DNA of 64,000 nucleotides from Kribbella monticola (GTDB lineage: Bacteria > Actinomycetota > Actinomycetes > Propionibacteriales > Kribbellaceae). The position numbers were made by a program, and so were the translations under genes. Each line of letters opens with the position of its first letter. The first letter of the stretch is position 1. Shown one piece after another: positions 43,592 through 52,203 of the stretch. The notes beneath the pieces were generated by a model. It was not told the DNA's origin, made no database searches, and worked only from the letters and a program-made list of their open reading frames with translations. The DNA lies in contig NZ_QFXK01000036.1 in assembly GCF_003261635.1 (NCBI RefSeq), forward strand, positions 1 to 64,000, read 5' to 3'.

Positions 43592-44866
43592 ATGAAGTTC
43601 TCCAGGTATTGGCCGACAGGGGGCCGGTGGCGACTGAGCGCGCTGGCGGTCGCGGCGGCGGTCGCAGTCTCCGGAGGTGGCTTGCTGGTCACCGGACGAG
43701 ACGCACAGGCCGCGGCCGTCGTGGTGCCGCTGGGCACCGCGCAGAGTTTCGTGGTCCTCGCAGGGGCGGGGATCACCAACACCGGGGCGACCACCCTGAA
43801 CGGCGACATCGGCAGCTTCCCCAACCCAGCAATCACGGGTACCGGGACGATGACGATCACCGGCGTGAACCACGCCGGTGACAGCGTCACCCAAGGGGCG
43901 AAGGACGACCTGGTCACGGCGTACGACGTGGCGGCGGGGGAGAAGCCGCCGTCGCCGATCACGGACGACCTGGGTGGCAAGACGCTGACGCAGGGCGTCT
44001 ACAACTCCGCCGGTTCGATCGGGCTGACCGGGACACTCACCCTGGATGCCGAGGGCGATGCGGGGGCGGTCTTCGTCTTCCAGGCTGGTTCGACGCTGAC
44101 CACGGCCTCCAGCAGCCGGGTGCTGCTGACCAACGGGGCCCGTTCCTGCAACGTGTTCTGGCAGATCGGCAGCTCGGCGACGATCGGTACGGCGACGAGT
44201 TTCCGCGGCACCATCCTCGCCCTGACCTCCATCACCCTGCAGACAGGCGCGACCGCGGTCGGCCGCATGCTGGCCCGCAACGGCTCGGTCACCATGGACA
44301 CCAACACCCTCACCAGACCCAGGTGCACCCACACCCCACCCACCTCCCCACCGACCAGTCCCCCCACCTCCCCGCCGACGACACCACCAACCACGCCGCC
44401 GACTTCTCCTCCGACCACGCCGCCCACCACACCACCAACTACCCCGCCGACCAGTCCGCCAACGACACCGCCCACCTCGCCACCGACTTCACCGCCAACC
44501 AGTCCGCCGACTTCACCGCCCACAACGCCGCCGACCTCACCCCCCACTACGCCGCCAACTTCCCCTCCGACCACGCCACCAACCACGCCGCCAACCACGC
44601 CGCCAACCTCACCCCCGACCACGCCACCCACGACACCACCAACCACTCGGCCAACCTCACCCCCCACGACGCCGCCGACCTCGCCGCCGACGGGTCGGCC
44701 GACCGCCCCGCCCACCTCGCGGCCGACGGTCTCGCCGACGCCTCCGCAGGTCACCAAGACACCGCGAGGTCCGGTCGGAACAGGTGACGCCTCCGGCTGG
44801 TCGATGTGGCTGGTCAGTCCTCCGTTCGCCGTGTGGTTCACCTGGATCACGCCGGTCACGCCGTGA
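43592..44866 (+). CDS. Ice-binding-like DUF3494 surface protein with Thr/Ser-Pro stalk
   Basis: A signal peptide (cleavage near AQA, residue 40) is followed by a DUF3494 ice-binding/adhesin domain (about 45-245: FVVLAGAGITNTGATTLNGDIG, then SVTQGAKDDLVTAYD). Next is a stalk of (T/S)PPT repeats (about 247-385), and a short tail with TPRGPVGTGDASG followed by a hydrophobic, Trp-rich end (WSMWLVSPPFAVWFTWITP). There is no LPxTG motif. The domain binds ice in some bacteria, but many homologues are in mesophiles and probably act in adhesion. A class F-like sortase gene overlaps the stop by 4 bp, so this protein is the likely sortase substrate. Confidence 0.87.
   Translation: MKFSRYWPTGGRWRLSALAVAAAVAVSGGGLLVTGRDAQAAAVVVPLGTAQSFVVLAGAGITNTGATTLNGDIGSFPNPAITGTGTMTITGVNHAGDSVTQGAKDDLVTAYDVAAGEKPPSPITDDLGGKTLTQGVYNSAGSIGLTGTLTLDAEGDAGAVFVFQAGSTLTTASSSRVLLTNGARSCNVFWQIGSSATIGTATSFRGTILALTSITLQTGATAVGRMLARNGSVTMDTNTLTRPRCTHTPPTSPPTSPPTSPPTTPPTTPPTSPPTTPPTTPPTTPPTSPPTTPPTSPPTSPPTSPPTSPPTTPPTSPPTTPPTSPPTTPPTTPPTTPPTSPPTTPPTTPPTTRPTSPPTTPPTSPPTGRPTAPPTSRPTVSPTPPQVTKTPRGPVGTGDASGWSMWLVSPPFAVWFTWITPVTP
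44330..44745 (+). repeat. Degenerate 12-bp coding repeats (TxPP stalk)
   Basis: About 35 imperfect 12-bp units encode TSPP or TTPP. Synonymous variation between units is high, so the array is not a fresh expansion. In antisense it reads as long GGVVGGE frames, which are artefacts. Confidence 0.9.
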
Positions 44867-45621
44867 GAACCGGCGCAGCGGTTGCTCTGCTCGTCGCCAC
44901 CACCCTGGCACTGGCTGGTTGCAGCAGCGAGCCCGCCACCGGGCCGGCTCAAACCGGTCGGACCTGGGCCGACGATCTACCGAGCGAGCCCGCTGCGCCG
45001 ACCACCACCGTTCTCACGCCCACTCCGGACGCACTCGCCGGCAACCGGTCAACAGGCAAACCACCTCGGCACACGACCACAGGAACCCACCCCACCCCAG
45101 TACGCCGCCCGGATTCACCCACCAACCCGTCCCAGCCACTACCCCCCGGTCTGGGACACCGGTGGGCGACTCCGATGCGGCCGTCCACCCCGATCCGGGT
45201 CGTCATACCCGCGATCGGGGTGGATTCGAACCTGATCCGGCTCGGCCTGAAATCCGACGGCGGCCTACAGGTTCCGCCGAACGGATTCCCGGCCGGCTGG
45301 TTCACCGGCGGACCGACACCGGGTGAGAAGGGTCCGGCGGTCGTGCTCGGTCACGTCCACTGGGCCGGCCGCCCCGGCGTCTTCGCCAGGCTCGGTGGTC
45401 TGCAGCCTGGCGACAAGATCACGATGACCCGGCAAGATCGCTCGGCCGCCGTGTTCCGTGTGGTGGTAGTCAGGGAGTATCCGAAGTCGACCTTCCCGAG
45501 CGCGGCCGTGTACGGCGACCTCGACCACGCCGGGTTGCGGTTGATCACCTGCGGCGGCCTCGACCGGACTTCCGGCAAGTACGAGGCCAACCTCGTGGTC
45601 TTCGCCGACCTGATCGCCTAG
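44863..45621 (+). CDS. Class F-like sortase
   Basis: This cysteine transpeptidase should attach surface proteins to the wall. The N-terminal hydrophobic segment ends in a lipobox-like LALAGC (Cys20), so the enzyme may be a lipoprotein or membrane-anchored. A Pro/Thr linker spans about 22-105. The sortase barrel has His164 in VLGHVHW and Cys230 in LRLITCGG. The usual catalytic Arg is not obvious (KYEANLVV follows the Cys loop). 252 residues. The GTG overlaps the TGA of the DUF3494 gene, indicating coupling to its substrate. Confidence 0.88.
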   Translation: MRTGAAVALLVATTLALAGCSSEPATGPAQTGRTWADDLPSEPAAPTTTVLTPTPDALAGNRSTGKPPRHTTTGTHPTPVRRPDSPTNPSQPLPPGLGHRWATPMRPSTPIRVVIPAIGVDSNLIRLGLKSDGGLQVPPNGFPAGWFTGGPTPGEKGPAVVLGHVHWAGRPGVFARLGGLQPGDKITMTRQDRSAAVFRVVVVREYPKSTFPSAAVYGDLDHAGLRLITCGGLDRTSGKYEANLVVFADLIA

Positions 45622-45694
45622 CTGCGATGTCAGCGGCAGCACCGAGAGCCAGGTGATCGAGTACGTCGCCCGGGAGAGCTAGCGGTCCCTGGAG

Positions 45695-46480
45695 TCAGCA
45701 GATCGACTGGGCGGCGCGCAGATCTTCTTGCAGACGGCCTTCGACGGGGATCGACGGGTCGGAGTACTGGCCGGTGAGGCAGATGGGGCCTTCGTAATTC
45801 AGGGCCGCGAGCTGGCGGAAGATCGCCGACCAGTTCGCGAGGCCTTCGGTGGCCTGGACGAACCAAGGCCTCCAGGCGCCGCCGACATCGCCAGTCGCTT
45901 CGGTTGGTCTGTAGGTGACGTTCTTCAGGTTGATCATCGCCAAGCGGTCGGCCACAAGCGGCAGAGTCACCGCCGGGTCGTCGCCGGCGAGGATATCGTG
46001 GGCGGCGTCCCAGATCACCCGAAAGCGCTCTCTGGGCAATCCGTCCAGCAACTGGACCACGCCGAGCGACGACGCCACAAACCGCCCATGGTGCTGCTGA
46101 ACACCGACCTGTACGCCGTACTGCTCAGTGAACCCAGCAACCGCCTCCAGCTGTTCTCTCATCAGCCTGACCGATGCCGCATACCTCTCGTCGCCTAGTG
46201 AGGCCATGATCCGGATCAGCGGCACGCCCGCTTCGGCGCAGGCCGAGAACGCGCTCTCCGACAGCTCACTGGCAATGCTGATCGGCTCGATGCCTTCAGC
46301 CCTCAACTGCGCGACGAACTTCGGCAACTTCGCTTCGGCGGTCACGGGCGTGACGTACGCGTTGTCCCTGACCGGAACCTCGGCCCCCGTGAAGCCGAGA
46401 CCCGCGACCAGCCGCCCGAGTTCGTCGCCGGGAAGGCCGGCCCAGGGTTTGGTGAAAACGGACCAGAGATATCGAGTCAT
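45695..46480 (-). CDS. Sugar phosphate isomerase/epimerase (xylose isomerase-like barrel)
   Basis: This 261-residue TIM-barrel protein is of the AP-endonuclease 2/IolE-like group. Metal ligands are plausible in VQQHHGRF, VIWDAAHD and NLKN, and LTGQYSD stands at the last strand where relatives have an acidic residue. The substrate is unknown. It is the last gene of a three-gene catabolic operon, 77 bp after the enolase-superfamily gene; GGAGG precedes the ATG. Confidence 0.82.
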   Translation of the reverse strand: MTRYLWSVFTKPWAGLPGDELGRLVAGLGFTGAEVPVRDNAYVTPVTAEAKLPKFVAQLRAEGIEPISIASELSESAFSACAEAGVPLIRIMASLGDERYAASVRLMREQLEAVAGFTEQYGVQVGVQQHHGRFVASSLGVVQLLDGLPRERFRVIWDAAHDILAGDDPAVTLPLVADRLAMINLKNVTYRPTEATGDVGGAWRPWFVQATEGLANWSAIFRQLAALNYEGPICLTGQYSDPSIPVEGRLQEDLRAAQSIC

Positions 46481-46557
46481 AGATCAGCGGCCTCCGAGCC
46501 CGCTCCTGGTGTTGCTGCGGCGCGTCCGCTCGGTCAGTTCGAACAAGCTGCGACTCC

Positions 46558-47712
46558 TCAGCTGAAGAGCAGGTTGATCGACTCGGCGCGGATCCGTTCC
46601 TCGTCGACCTGGACACCCAGACCGGGTGCGGTGGGGACCGTGGCGACGGCCTTGGTGATGGTGAGACCGTCGACGTACAGGTCTGCCAGAAGCTCTGGTC
46701 CGTTGAGCTCGGCCGGTAGCGCGAGTTCGAGCTGACTGAACAAGTGCAGTGCGGCGGCGAACCCGAGACCGCAGTCGGTGAGTCCGCTCGCGAGAATCTC
46801 CAGACCGCTGGAGAGCGCTACCTGAGCGGTCTTGAGCGCGTTCCGCAGGCCGCCGGATTTGCAGATCTTGACGACGACGAGATCGGCCGCCTGGAACTGG
46901 ATCGCCCGGGCAAGATCCTGGGCGGTGAAGCTGCCCTCGTCGATCGCGATCGGCAAGTCGATCAGCCCACGCAGCCGCTGCATCGCCAAGGTGTCGGTGC
47001 TCGGCACCGGTTGCTCGACGCAACGGATCGTCCGAACCTCGCGCGTCCGGTCGAGCAGGTGCTTGAGCGCGGTCGGCCGGTACGACTGGTTAGCGTCCAG
47101 CCACAGCGGTTTCGCGCCGGCGACCTCAGCGACCGCCTCGACAGCAGCGGCGTCCGCATCGGGATCGCCCCCGATCTTCACCTTGTACGCCGAATAGTCA
47201 GCCGACTGCTGCGCCTGCTCTCGAACGACGTCCGGTGCGCCGACGCCGATCGCCGAGCACAGCGGGATCTCGTCGTACACCTTGCCGCCCAGCAACGCAT
47301 GAACCGGTACGCCGGCGAGCTTGCCGGCTGCGTCATGCATCGCCAGGTCGACGGCCGCCCGGGCGAAGGGGAACCCGTTCGACACGGCCGGGCTGAGCCG
47401 TTTGTTGGCAGTGACGTGGAACAACTCGACGTCGAACGGCGTCAGCTCCAGCAGGATCGGCTCGAGATGTCGCTTGATCACCACAGCGATCGTCTCGGCC
47501 GTCTCGTAGCTCCAGCTGGGGAGCGCTCTCTGCTCTCCCCACCCGACCACCCCGTCCTCGGTCGTCAACTTCACAAACACCACCGCCGTCGCCTGATCCA
47601 CAGCCTGGCCGGGGGAGCCGACGGCACCGCTGCCGAGCACGAACTTCCGCGCGAACGGCACGGCGACAGGAAAGACTTCGACCGACCTGATTCTGGACTT
47701 GCCGGCGGTCAT
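46558..47712 (-). CDS. Enolase-superfamily enzyme (MLE/mandelate racemase-like)
   Basis: 384 residues with the capping domain and barrel of the muconate-lactonizing subgroup. Acid-base Lys pair: YKVKIGG on strand 2 and VVVKICKSGGL on strand 6. Metal ligands: LWLDANQS, RCVEQPVP and IAIDEGS. Activities in this subgroup include lactonization, dipeptide epimerization and acid-sugar racemization, so I do not assign one. The ATG overlaps the dehydrogenase stop. Confidence 0.88.
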   Translation of the reverse strand: MTAGKSRIRSVEVFPVAVPFARKFVLGSGAVGSPGQAVDQATAVVFVKLTTEDGVVGWGEQRALPSWSYETAETIAVVIKRHLEPILLELTPFDVELFHVTANKRLSPAVSNGFPFARAAVDLAMHDAAGKLAGVPVHALLGGKVYDEIPLCSAIGVGAPDVVREQAQQSADYSAYKVKIGGDPDADAAAVEAVAEVAGAKPLWLDANQSYRPTALKHLLDRTREVRTIRCVEQPVPSTDTLAMQRLRGLIDLPIAIDEGSFTAQDLARAIQFQAADLVVVKICKSGGLRNALKTAQVALSSGLEILASGLTDCGLGFAAALHLFSQLELALPAELNGPELLADLYVDGLTITKAVATVPTAPGLGVQVDEERIRAESINLLFS

Positions 47713-48695
47713 GCGGCGATCGACCAGACTGCTGGATCGACGAAGCTCGGGCCGCGGATCCCGTCGTCCAGCCACTTGACCACATCAGCGAGCACGTAGC
47801 CGGCCAGCCCGAGATGTCCCTCGGTGGTGTCACCTGCGATGTGCGGAGTCAGCAACAAGTTGCTTGCAGCAAGGACTTCCGGTCCGAACGCCGGCGGCTC
47901 CGGGTCGTAGACATCCAGCGCAGCGAACAACCGCCCGTCAAGACAATGCTCCAGGAGCGCTTCCTGATCGATCGCCGGACCGCGCGAAGAGTTCACCACG
48001 ATCGCCTGGTCCGGAAGCCGCTCGATGAGTTCCCGCGTCACCAACCCCCGCGTCTCCGGAACGTCCGGTACGTGGATCGATACGAACCGGCATCGCAGCG
48101 CCTCTTCCAGTGCTGCGATCCGTACGCCGAGCTGCTGCGCCCGTTCGTCGCTCAAGTAGGGGTCGTAGACCAGCACGTCACAACCGAAAGGCTTGAGCAG
48201 AGCGATCAGCGCCCGCGCAGTCGAACTCGCACCAAGGATGCCTACCGGCTGACCGGCCAATTCGCCACCGCGGAACGCGCTCTGCTTCCACCCACCCTGG
48301 CGAACGGCTTGGTCGAACCGGGGGAGCCGCCGCGCCAAGGTGAGCATCGCGGCCAAGCAGTACTCGCCGACCGACCACGCGATCCGCGGTCCGGCCGAGA
48401 ACACCGCGACCCCCTGCTCCAGAATCGCCGGATCGACCAGCTTCTTCACCGAACCGGCCGCATGCGCAACCACCTTCGGCCCGGCACCGCCGGACCACCA
48501 GGCCGGCTCGAGATGCGGCGTACCCCAGCTGGTCAGTACGACGTCGCTCCCGACGACCAGCTTCTCCACGGCGGCCGGGGACAGGTCGGCACCGGCCCAG
48601 CTGACCTCGAAGCGGTCATCGAGCAATTGCCGGGCATCAGGTCCGCAGACATCGTCGACCCGATCGGGCGTCATCACCACGGCAAGCTTCGGCAA
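47709..48695 (-). CDS. D-isomer-specific 2-hydroxyacid dehydrogenase
   Basis: This NAD-dependent dehydrogenase of 328 residues has catalytic Arg in VVNSSRGPAID, Glu in DVYDPEPP and His in LLTPHIAGD. The usual nucleotide-binding GxGxxG is altered to GASSTA (VGILGASSTARALI), an uncommon variant. The start is the TTG at 48695, with GAGGAG just upstream; frame upstream to 49049 is antisense to the LysR gene. It is the first gene of the operon controlled by the divergent LysR. Confidence 0.87.
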   Translation of the reverse strand: MPKLAVVMTPDRVDDVCGPDARQLLDDRFEVSWAGADLSPAAVEKLVVGSDVVLTSWGTPHLEPAWWSGGAGPKVVAHAAGSVKKLVDPAILEQGVAVFSAGPRIAWSVGEYCLAAMLTLARRLPRFDQAVRQGGWKQSAFRGGELAGQPVGILGASSTARALIALLKPFGCDVLVYDPYLSDERAQQLGVRIAALEEALRCRFVSIHVPDVPETRGLVTRELIERLPDQAIVVNSSRGPAIDQEALLEHCLDGRLFAALDVYDPEPPAFGPEVLAASNLLLTPHIAGDTTEGHLGLAGYVLADVVKWLDDGIRGPSFVDPAVWSIAA

Positions 48696-48799
48696 GCTGA
48701 CTCCTCGATCGACGGCGGCTTCGACACCCGACGGTATGCGCTTACCGTTATGCTCGTCCAAGCCCGTTTCCGCATCGATCGATACCGTGAGGGCATCGC

Positions 48800-49690
48800 G
48801 TGGACCTCTCGCTCCAGCAGTTGAAGGGATTCGTCGCGGTCGCCGAAGAACAGCACTTCGGCCGCGCCGCCGAGCGGTTGTCGATGACCCAGCCACCACT
48901 GACCCGGCAGATCCAAGGCCTGGAGCGCTCTCTCGCGGTCTCGCTGTTCGACCGCACCGGCAGGGGAGTGCGGCTGACCGCCGCCGGCGCGGTGTTCCTC
49001 GAACACTGCCGTCGCATGCTTGCCCTGCTCGAGATCGCGCCCGAGGCAACCCGCCGGGCGGCCGACGGCCAGACCGGCACTCTGCGGATCGCGTTCACCG
49101 CGATCGGGGCGTACGCCGTACTGGCCGATTTCCTCACGATGGTCGGCAGGCGCACGCCTGCGGTGACTGCGGAGTTGATGGAGCTGGTCAGCCCGGATCA
49201 GTTCGAGGCGCTGGCCGGGCTGAAGGTTGACCTCGGCCTGGTGCGACCACCCATTCCTGAGCAGTTCGAGTCGTTGCTGGTGCACTCCGAAGACCTCGTC
49301 CTCGCCGTACCGGCCGGGCATCCACTCGCTGTCGGGGACGGCCCGGTGTCGCTCAGCGAGGTGACCGACGACTACATCGGCTACAGCCCCGAAGGATCGC
49401 GCTATCTGCACGACATCTGTGCCGCAATGGTCGGCATGAACCGGTACGCCGTGAGCCAGCTCGCCTCGCAGGTGCCGACCATGCTCGCGCTCGTCCGGGC
49501 CGGTCTCGGCTGCGCGCTGATTCCGCGGTCGATCATGGCGATGCGAGTGCAAGGCGTTTCGTACCGCGAACTCGACTCAGCCGACGCCCATTCGGTCACC
49601 CTGCACGCCTGCTGGAGTCCGGACAATCCCAATCCGGCGTTGCAGCGGCTGGTCGAATCGCTGCAGCAGAACCCACAACTGGACGCCTGA
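48800..49690 (+). CDS. LysR-family transcriptional regulator
   Basis: 296 residues. The N-terminal LysR helix-turn-helix (LQQLKGFVAVAEEQHFGRAAERLSMTQPPLTRQIQGLE in outline) is followed by a two-lobed co-inducer domain. GTG start after GAGGG. It lies divergently from the hydroxyacid dehydrogenase operon with 104 bp between, the classical position for the activator of that operon; the co-inducer is probably its substrate. Confidence 0.9.
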   Translation: MDLSLQQLKGFVAVAEEQHFGRAAERLSMTQPPLTRQIQGLERSLAVSLFDRTGRGVRLTAAGAVFLEHCRRMLALLEIAPEATRRAADGQTGTLRIAFTAIGAYAVLADFLTMVGRRTPAVTAELMELVSPDQFEALAGLKVDLGLVRPPIPEQFESLLVHSEDLVLAVPAGHPLAVGDGPVSLSEVTDDYIGYSPEGSRYLHDICAAMVGMNRYAVSQLASQVPTMLALVRAGLGCALIPRSIMAMRVQGVSYRELDSADAHSVTLHACWSPDNPNPALQRLVESLQQNPQLDA

Positions 49691-49701
49691 CCGAGTGGCG
49701 A

Positions 49702-49732
49702 TTGACCTAGAGCCGACTCTAGCTCGTAGGGT
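49702..49732 (+). promoter_or_regulatory. MerR-type promoter with 19-bp spacer
   Basis: TTGACC (-35, 49702-49707) and TAGGGT (-10, 49727-49732) are 19 bp apart. The spacer holds the palindrome CTAGAG-CCGA-CTCTAG. Overlong spacers with a central palindrome mark promoters activated by MerR-family DNA distortion. The start of transcription falls on or next to the A of the SDR ATG at 49740, so the mRNA is probably leaderless. No MerR gene is in the window. Confidence 0.85.
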
Positions 49733-49739
49733 CGTCAGC

Positions 49740-50693
49740 ATGACGACTGCACAGAAGAAGCTCGGATCCGGATTCGGCTACCGGAGTACCGCGGACGACG
49801 TGCTCAAGGGGATCGACCTCAGCGGGAAGCTCGCGCTGGTGACCGGCGGATATTCGGGGCTCGGCCTGGAGACGACGAAGGCACTGGTGAAGGCGGGCGC
49901 CGAGGTCGTCGTACCGGCTCGGCGGCCCGAGAACGCCAAGGAAGCGCTCTCTGGTGTGGCCGGCGTCGAGGTCGACGCGCTGGACCTGGCTGATCTGGAG
50001 AGCGTCCGCTCGTTCTCCGAGCGGTTCCTTGCCTCCGGCCGGAGCCTCGACCTGGTGATCGACAACGCGGCGATCATGGCCTGCCCGGAGACCCGGGTCG
50101 GACCCGGCTGGGAAGCGCAGTTCGCGACCAACCATCTCGGGCACTTCGCCCTCGTCAACCGGCTCTGGCCGGCCATCGCCGCCGATGGCGGTGCGCGGGT
50201 GGTCGCGGTGTCGTCGACCGGGCACCGCCGGTCGGACATCCGATGGGACGACCTGCAGTTCGAGACCGGCTACGACAAGTGGGCGGCCTACGGTCAGGCT
50301 AAGACGGCGAACGTGCTGTTCGCCGTACAGTTGGATGCCCTGGGCAAGGATTCTGGGGTGCGTGCGTTCGCGCTGCATCCGGGCGGGATCATGACGCCGT
50401 TGCAACGACACCTGCCGCGGGAAGAGATGGTCGCGGCCGGCTGGATCGACGAGAAGACCGGCGAGTACAACGAGGCTTTCAAGACACCCGAGCAGGGCGC
50501 CGCCACGCAGGTGTGGGCGGCGACATCGCCTCAGCTCGACGGGCTCGGCGGGGTGTTCTGCGAGGACTGCGACATTGCGGAGGTGTCGACCGACGACGCG
50601 CCCGGCGTCCGCCCGTATGCGATCGATCGGGATTCCGCCGCCCGGCTGTGGGCCGTCTCGGCCGAGCTCACCGGAGTGAACGCCTTTGCCTGA
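49740..50693 (+). CDS. SDR-family oxidoreductase
   Basis: This 317-residue short-chain dehydrogenase of the extended, retinol dehydrogenase-like kind has TGGYSGLGLET (cofactor site), DNAAIMA, FATNHLGHF, Ser in AVSSTGHRR and the Tyr-Lys pair in YGQAKTAN. The ATG at 49740 is at the predicted transcription start of a MerR-type promoter. The next gene overlaps its end by 8 bp. Confidence 0.9.
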   Translation: MTTAQKKLGSGFGYRSTADDVLKGIDLSGKLALVTGGYSGLGLETTKALVKAGAEVVVPARRPENAKEALSGVAGVEVDALDLADLESVRSFSERFLASGRSLDLVIDNAAIMACPETRVGPGWEAQFATNHLGHFALVNRLWPAIAADGGARVVAVSSTGHRRSDIRWDDLQFETGYDKWAAYGQAKTANVLFAVQLDALGKDSGVRAFALHPGGIMTPLQRHLPREEMVAAGWIDEKTGEYNEAFKTPEQGAATQVWAATSPQLDGLGGVFCEDCDIAEVSTDDAPGVRPYAIDRDSAARLWAVSAELTGVNAFA

Positions 50694-51576
50694 CGGGATC
50701 GTCGCGACCCTGCGCGCAGCCGGCTGCGTGTTCGCGGAAGACGAGGCGGAAATGCTGATCTCCAGCGCTGCCGACGAGGTTGAACTGGCTCGCATGGTCG
50801 AGCAGCGCGTCGCAGGCCTGCCGATCGAACACGTAGTCGGCTGGGCCGCATTCCATGGCTTGCGGATCGAAGTCGACCCCGGCGTCTTCGTACCCCGCGT
50901 CCGCACCGAAGCCCTTGTGACGCAGGCGATCGCGCTGCTCCAGGACCGCCGAGACCAGGCGGGCGGCGACCAGGCGGGCGGGGACCAGGCGGGCGGAGAT
51001 CAACCCGATCTCCGCGTTGATCGAGATCGAAGCAGCGACTCGGCGGGTGGCGGGCGGAGCGTGGTACTGGATCTTTGTTGTGGGTCTGGGGCGTTGGGGG
51101 GTGCGGTGGCTTGTGCTGCTGGTCCGGTTGAGTTGTACGCCGCTGATGTCGAGGCTGCGGCGGTGCGGTGTGCTCGGCGCAACGTGGAGCGGGTGGGCGG
51201 ACAGGTCTTCGAGGGAGACCTGTTCGATCCGTTGCCGTCGGCATTGAAAGGCCGGATCGACGTGCTGCTTGCCAACGTGCCGTATGTGCCGAGCGACGAG
51301 GTTCGGTTGTTGCCCGCGGAGGCGCGCCTCCACGAGCCCCTCGTCACTCTCGACGGCGGAGCGGACGGGCTGGAAGTACTGCGCCGCGTGAGCGCGGAGG
51401 CTTCTGCCTGGCTTGCGCCGGGAGGCCATATCTTGGTCGAGACCACCGAAGACCAGTCCGCCATCGCCACCGCGATTTTCAACCACGACGGCCTGACCAC
51501 CCGCGTCACCACCGACCCGGACTACGCCGCAACAGTCATCATCGCCACCTCACCTAGTACTACGGTGGCTCGATGA
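50686..51576 (+). CDS. Putative protein N5-glutamine methyltransferase (PrmC-like)
   Basis: This SAM-dependent methyltransferase of the HemK/PrmC group (296 residues) has the SAM motif VLDLCCGSGALG and the active-site motif LLANVPYVPSDE, where true PrmC has NPPY. The Pro-to-Val change marks a side branch, so release factors may not be the substrate. An insert of three DQAGG repeats plus an Asp/Ser/Gly stretch separates the N-terminal and catalytic domains. A TTG start with GGAG upstream overlaps the SDR gene. Confidence 0.82.
   Translation: MPDGIVATLRAAGCVFAEDEAEMLISSAADEVELARMVEQRVAGLPIEHVVGWAAFHGLRIEVDPGVFVPRVRTEALVTQAIALLQDRRDQAGGDQAGGDQAGGDQPDLRVDRDRSSDSAGGGRSVVLDLCCGSGALGGAVACAAGPVELYAADVEAAAVRCARRNVERVGGQVFEGDLFDPLPSALKGRIDVLLANVPYVPSDEVRLLPAEARLHEPLVTLDGGADGLEVLRRVSAEASAWLAPGGHILVETTEDQSAIATAIFNHDGLTTRVTTDPDYAATVIIATSPSTTVAR
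50953..50997 (+). repeat. Three 15-bp tandem repeats in the methyltransferase gene
   Basis: Three units of GACCAGGCGGGCGG plus one variable base, each encoding DQAGG, lie in frame in the interdomain linker. Near-identity suggests recent slippage, so copy number may vary between strains. Confidence 0.92.
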
Positions 51577-52070
51577 CCTCCACGATCCGACCGGCGACGA
51601 TCGATGACCTCGACGAGGTGGTGGCCTCGACCTCGGCGCTGTTCGCCGAGGACGCGGGAGAGCGCGATCCGCTACGCAACCAGCGCTGGCCGGAGCAGCA
51701 CGGCACCCAATGGTGCCGAGACCTGCTCGCGAACCCGAAGGCCCTTGTTCTCGTGGCCGACGGGTTCGCAGGAGTCGGCGGCCATCTGGTCGGCCATCTC
51801 TACGATCCGTCGGACATGTGGACGGTCGCCCGAGCCGAGCTGGTCAGCATGTACATCCGCCCGGAACTCCGCGGCCAAGGCGTCGGCGGACAGCTGGTGG
51901 ATGCCTTCGTCGAGTGGGCGCGGAATCACGGCGCAGCGAGTCTGCAGGTGACGGCGTATGCCGTGAACGCCGCCGCGCTGGCGCTGTACCAGAGCCGAGG
52001 CTTCGCCCCACGCTCGATCACTCTGACAGCCGACCTCGGCGAACCGCCAACACTGACCAACCTCGCCTGA
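51573..52070 (+). CDS. GNAT-family N-acetyltransferase
   Basis: 165 residues with an N-terminal IRPATIDDLDEVV and the acetyl-CoA-binding motif A region VSMYIRPELRGQGVGGQLVDAFVEWA, with R-x-x-G-x-G. The C-terminal ALALYQSRGFAP is motif B. The acceptor is unknown. The ATG overlaps the methyltransferase stop (ATGA), so it is the third gene of the MerR-type operon. Confidence 0.9.
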   Translation: MTSTIRPATIDDLDEVVASTSALFAEDAGERDPLRNQRWPEQHGTQWCRDLLANPKALVLVADGFAGVGGHLVGHLYDPSDMWTVARAELVSMYIRPELRGQGVGGQLVDAFVEWARNHGAASLQVTAYAVNAAALALYQSRGFAPRSITLTADLGEPPTLTNLA

Positions 52071-52203
52071 CCGGTTTCGCCGGGCGTTCGCCCGGGCGGC
52101 TCATGGCACAGCTCGCGGGTTGATCAGTCAGCCGTGCCCACCCGGGAGCGAGCGGCGCAGCTGCGTGACGATGGGATCGGTCAACATCGCCAGGCTGGGG
52201 TGA

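Noticed and set aside
44330..44745. Possible CRISPR-like repeat array
   Set aside because: Repeats are 12-bp coding units without spacers; no cas genes are in the window.
43999..44952. Gly/Val-rich repeat protein on the minus strand
   Set aside because: It is the complement of the TxPP stalk repeats of the DUF3494 gene.
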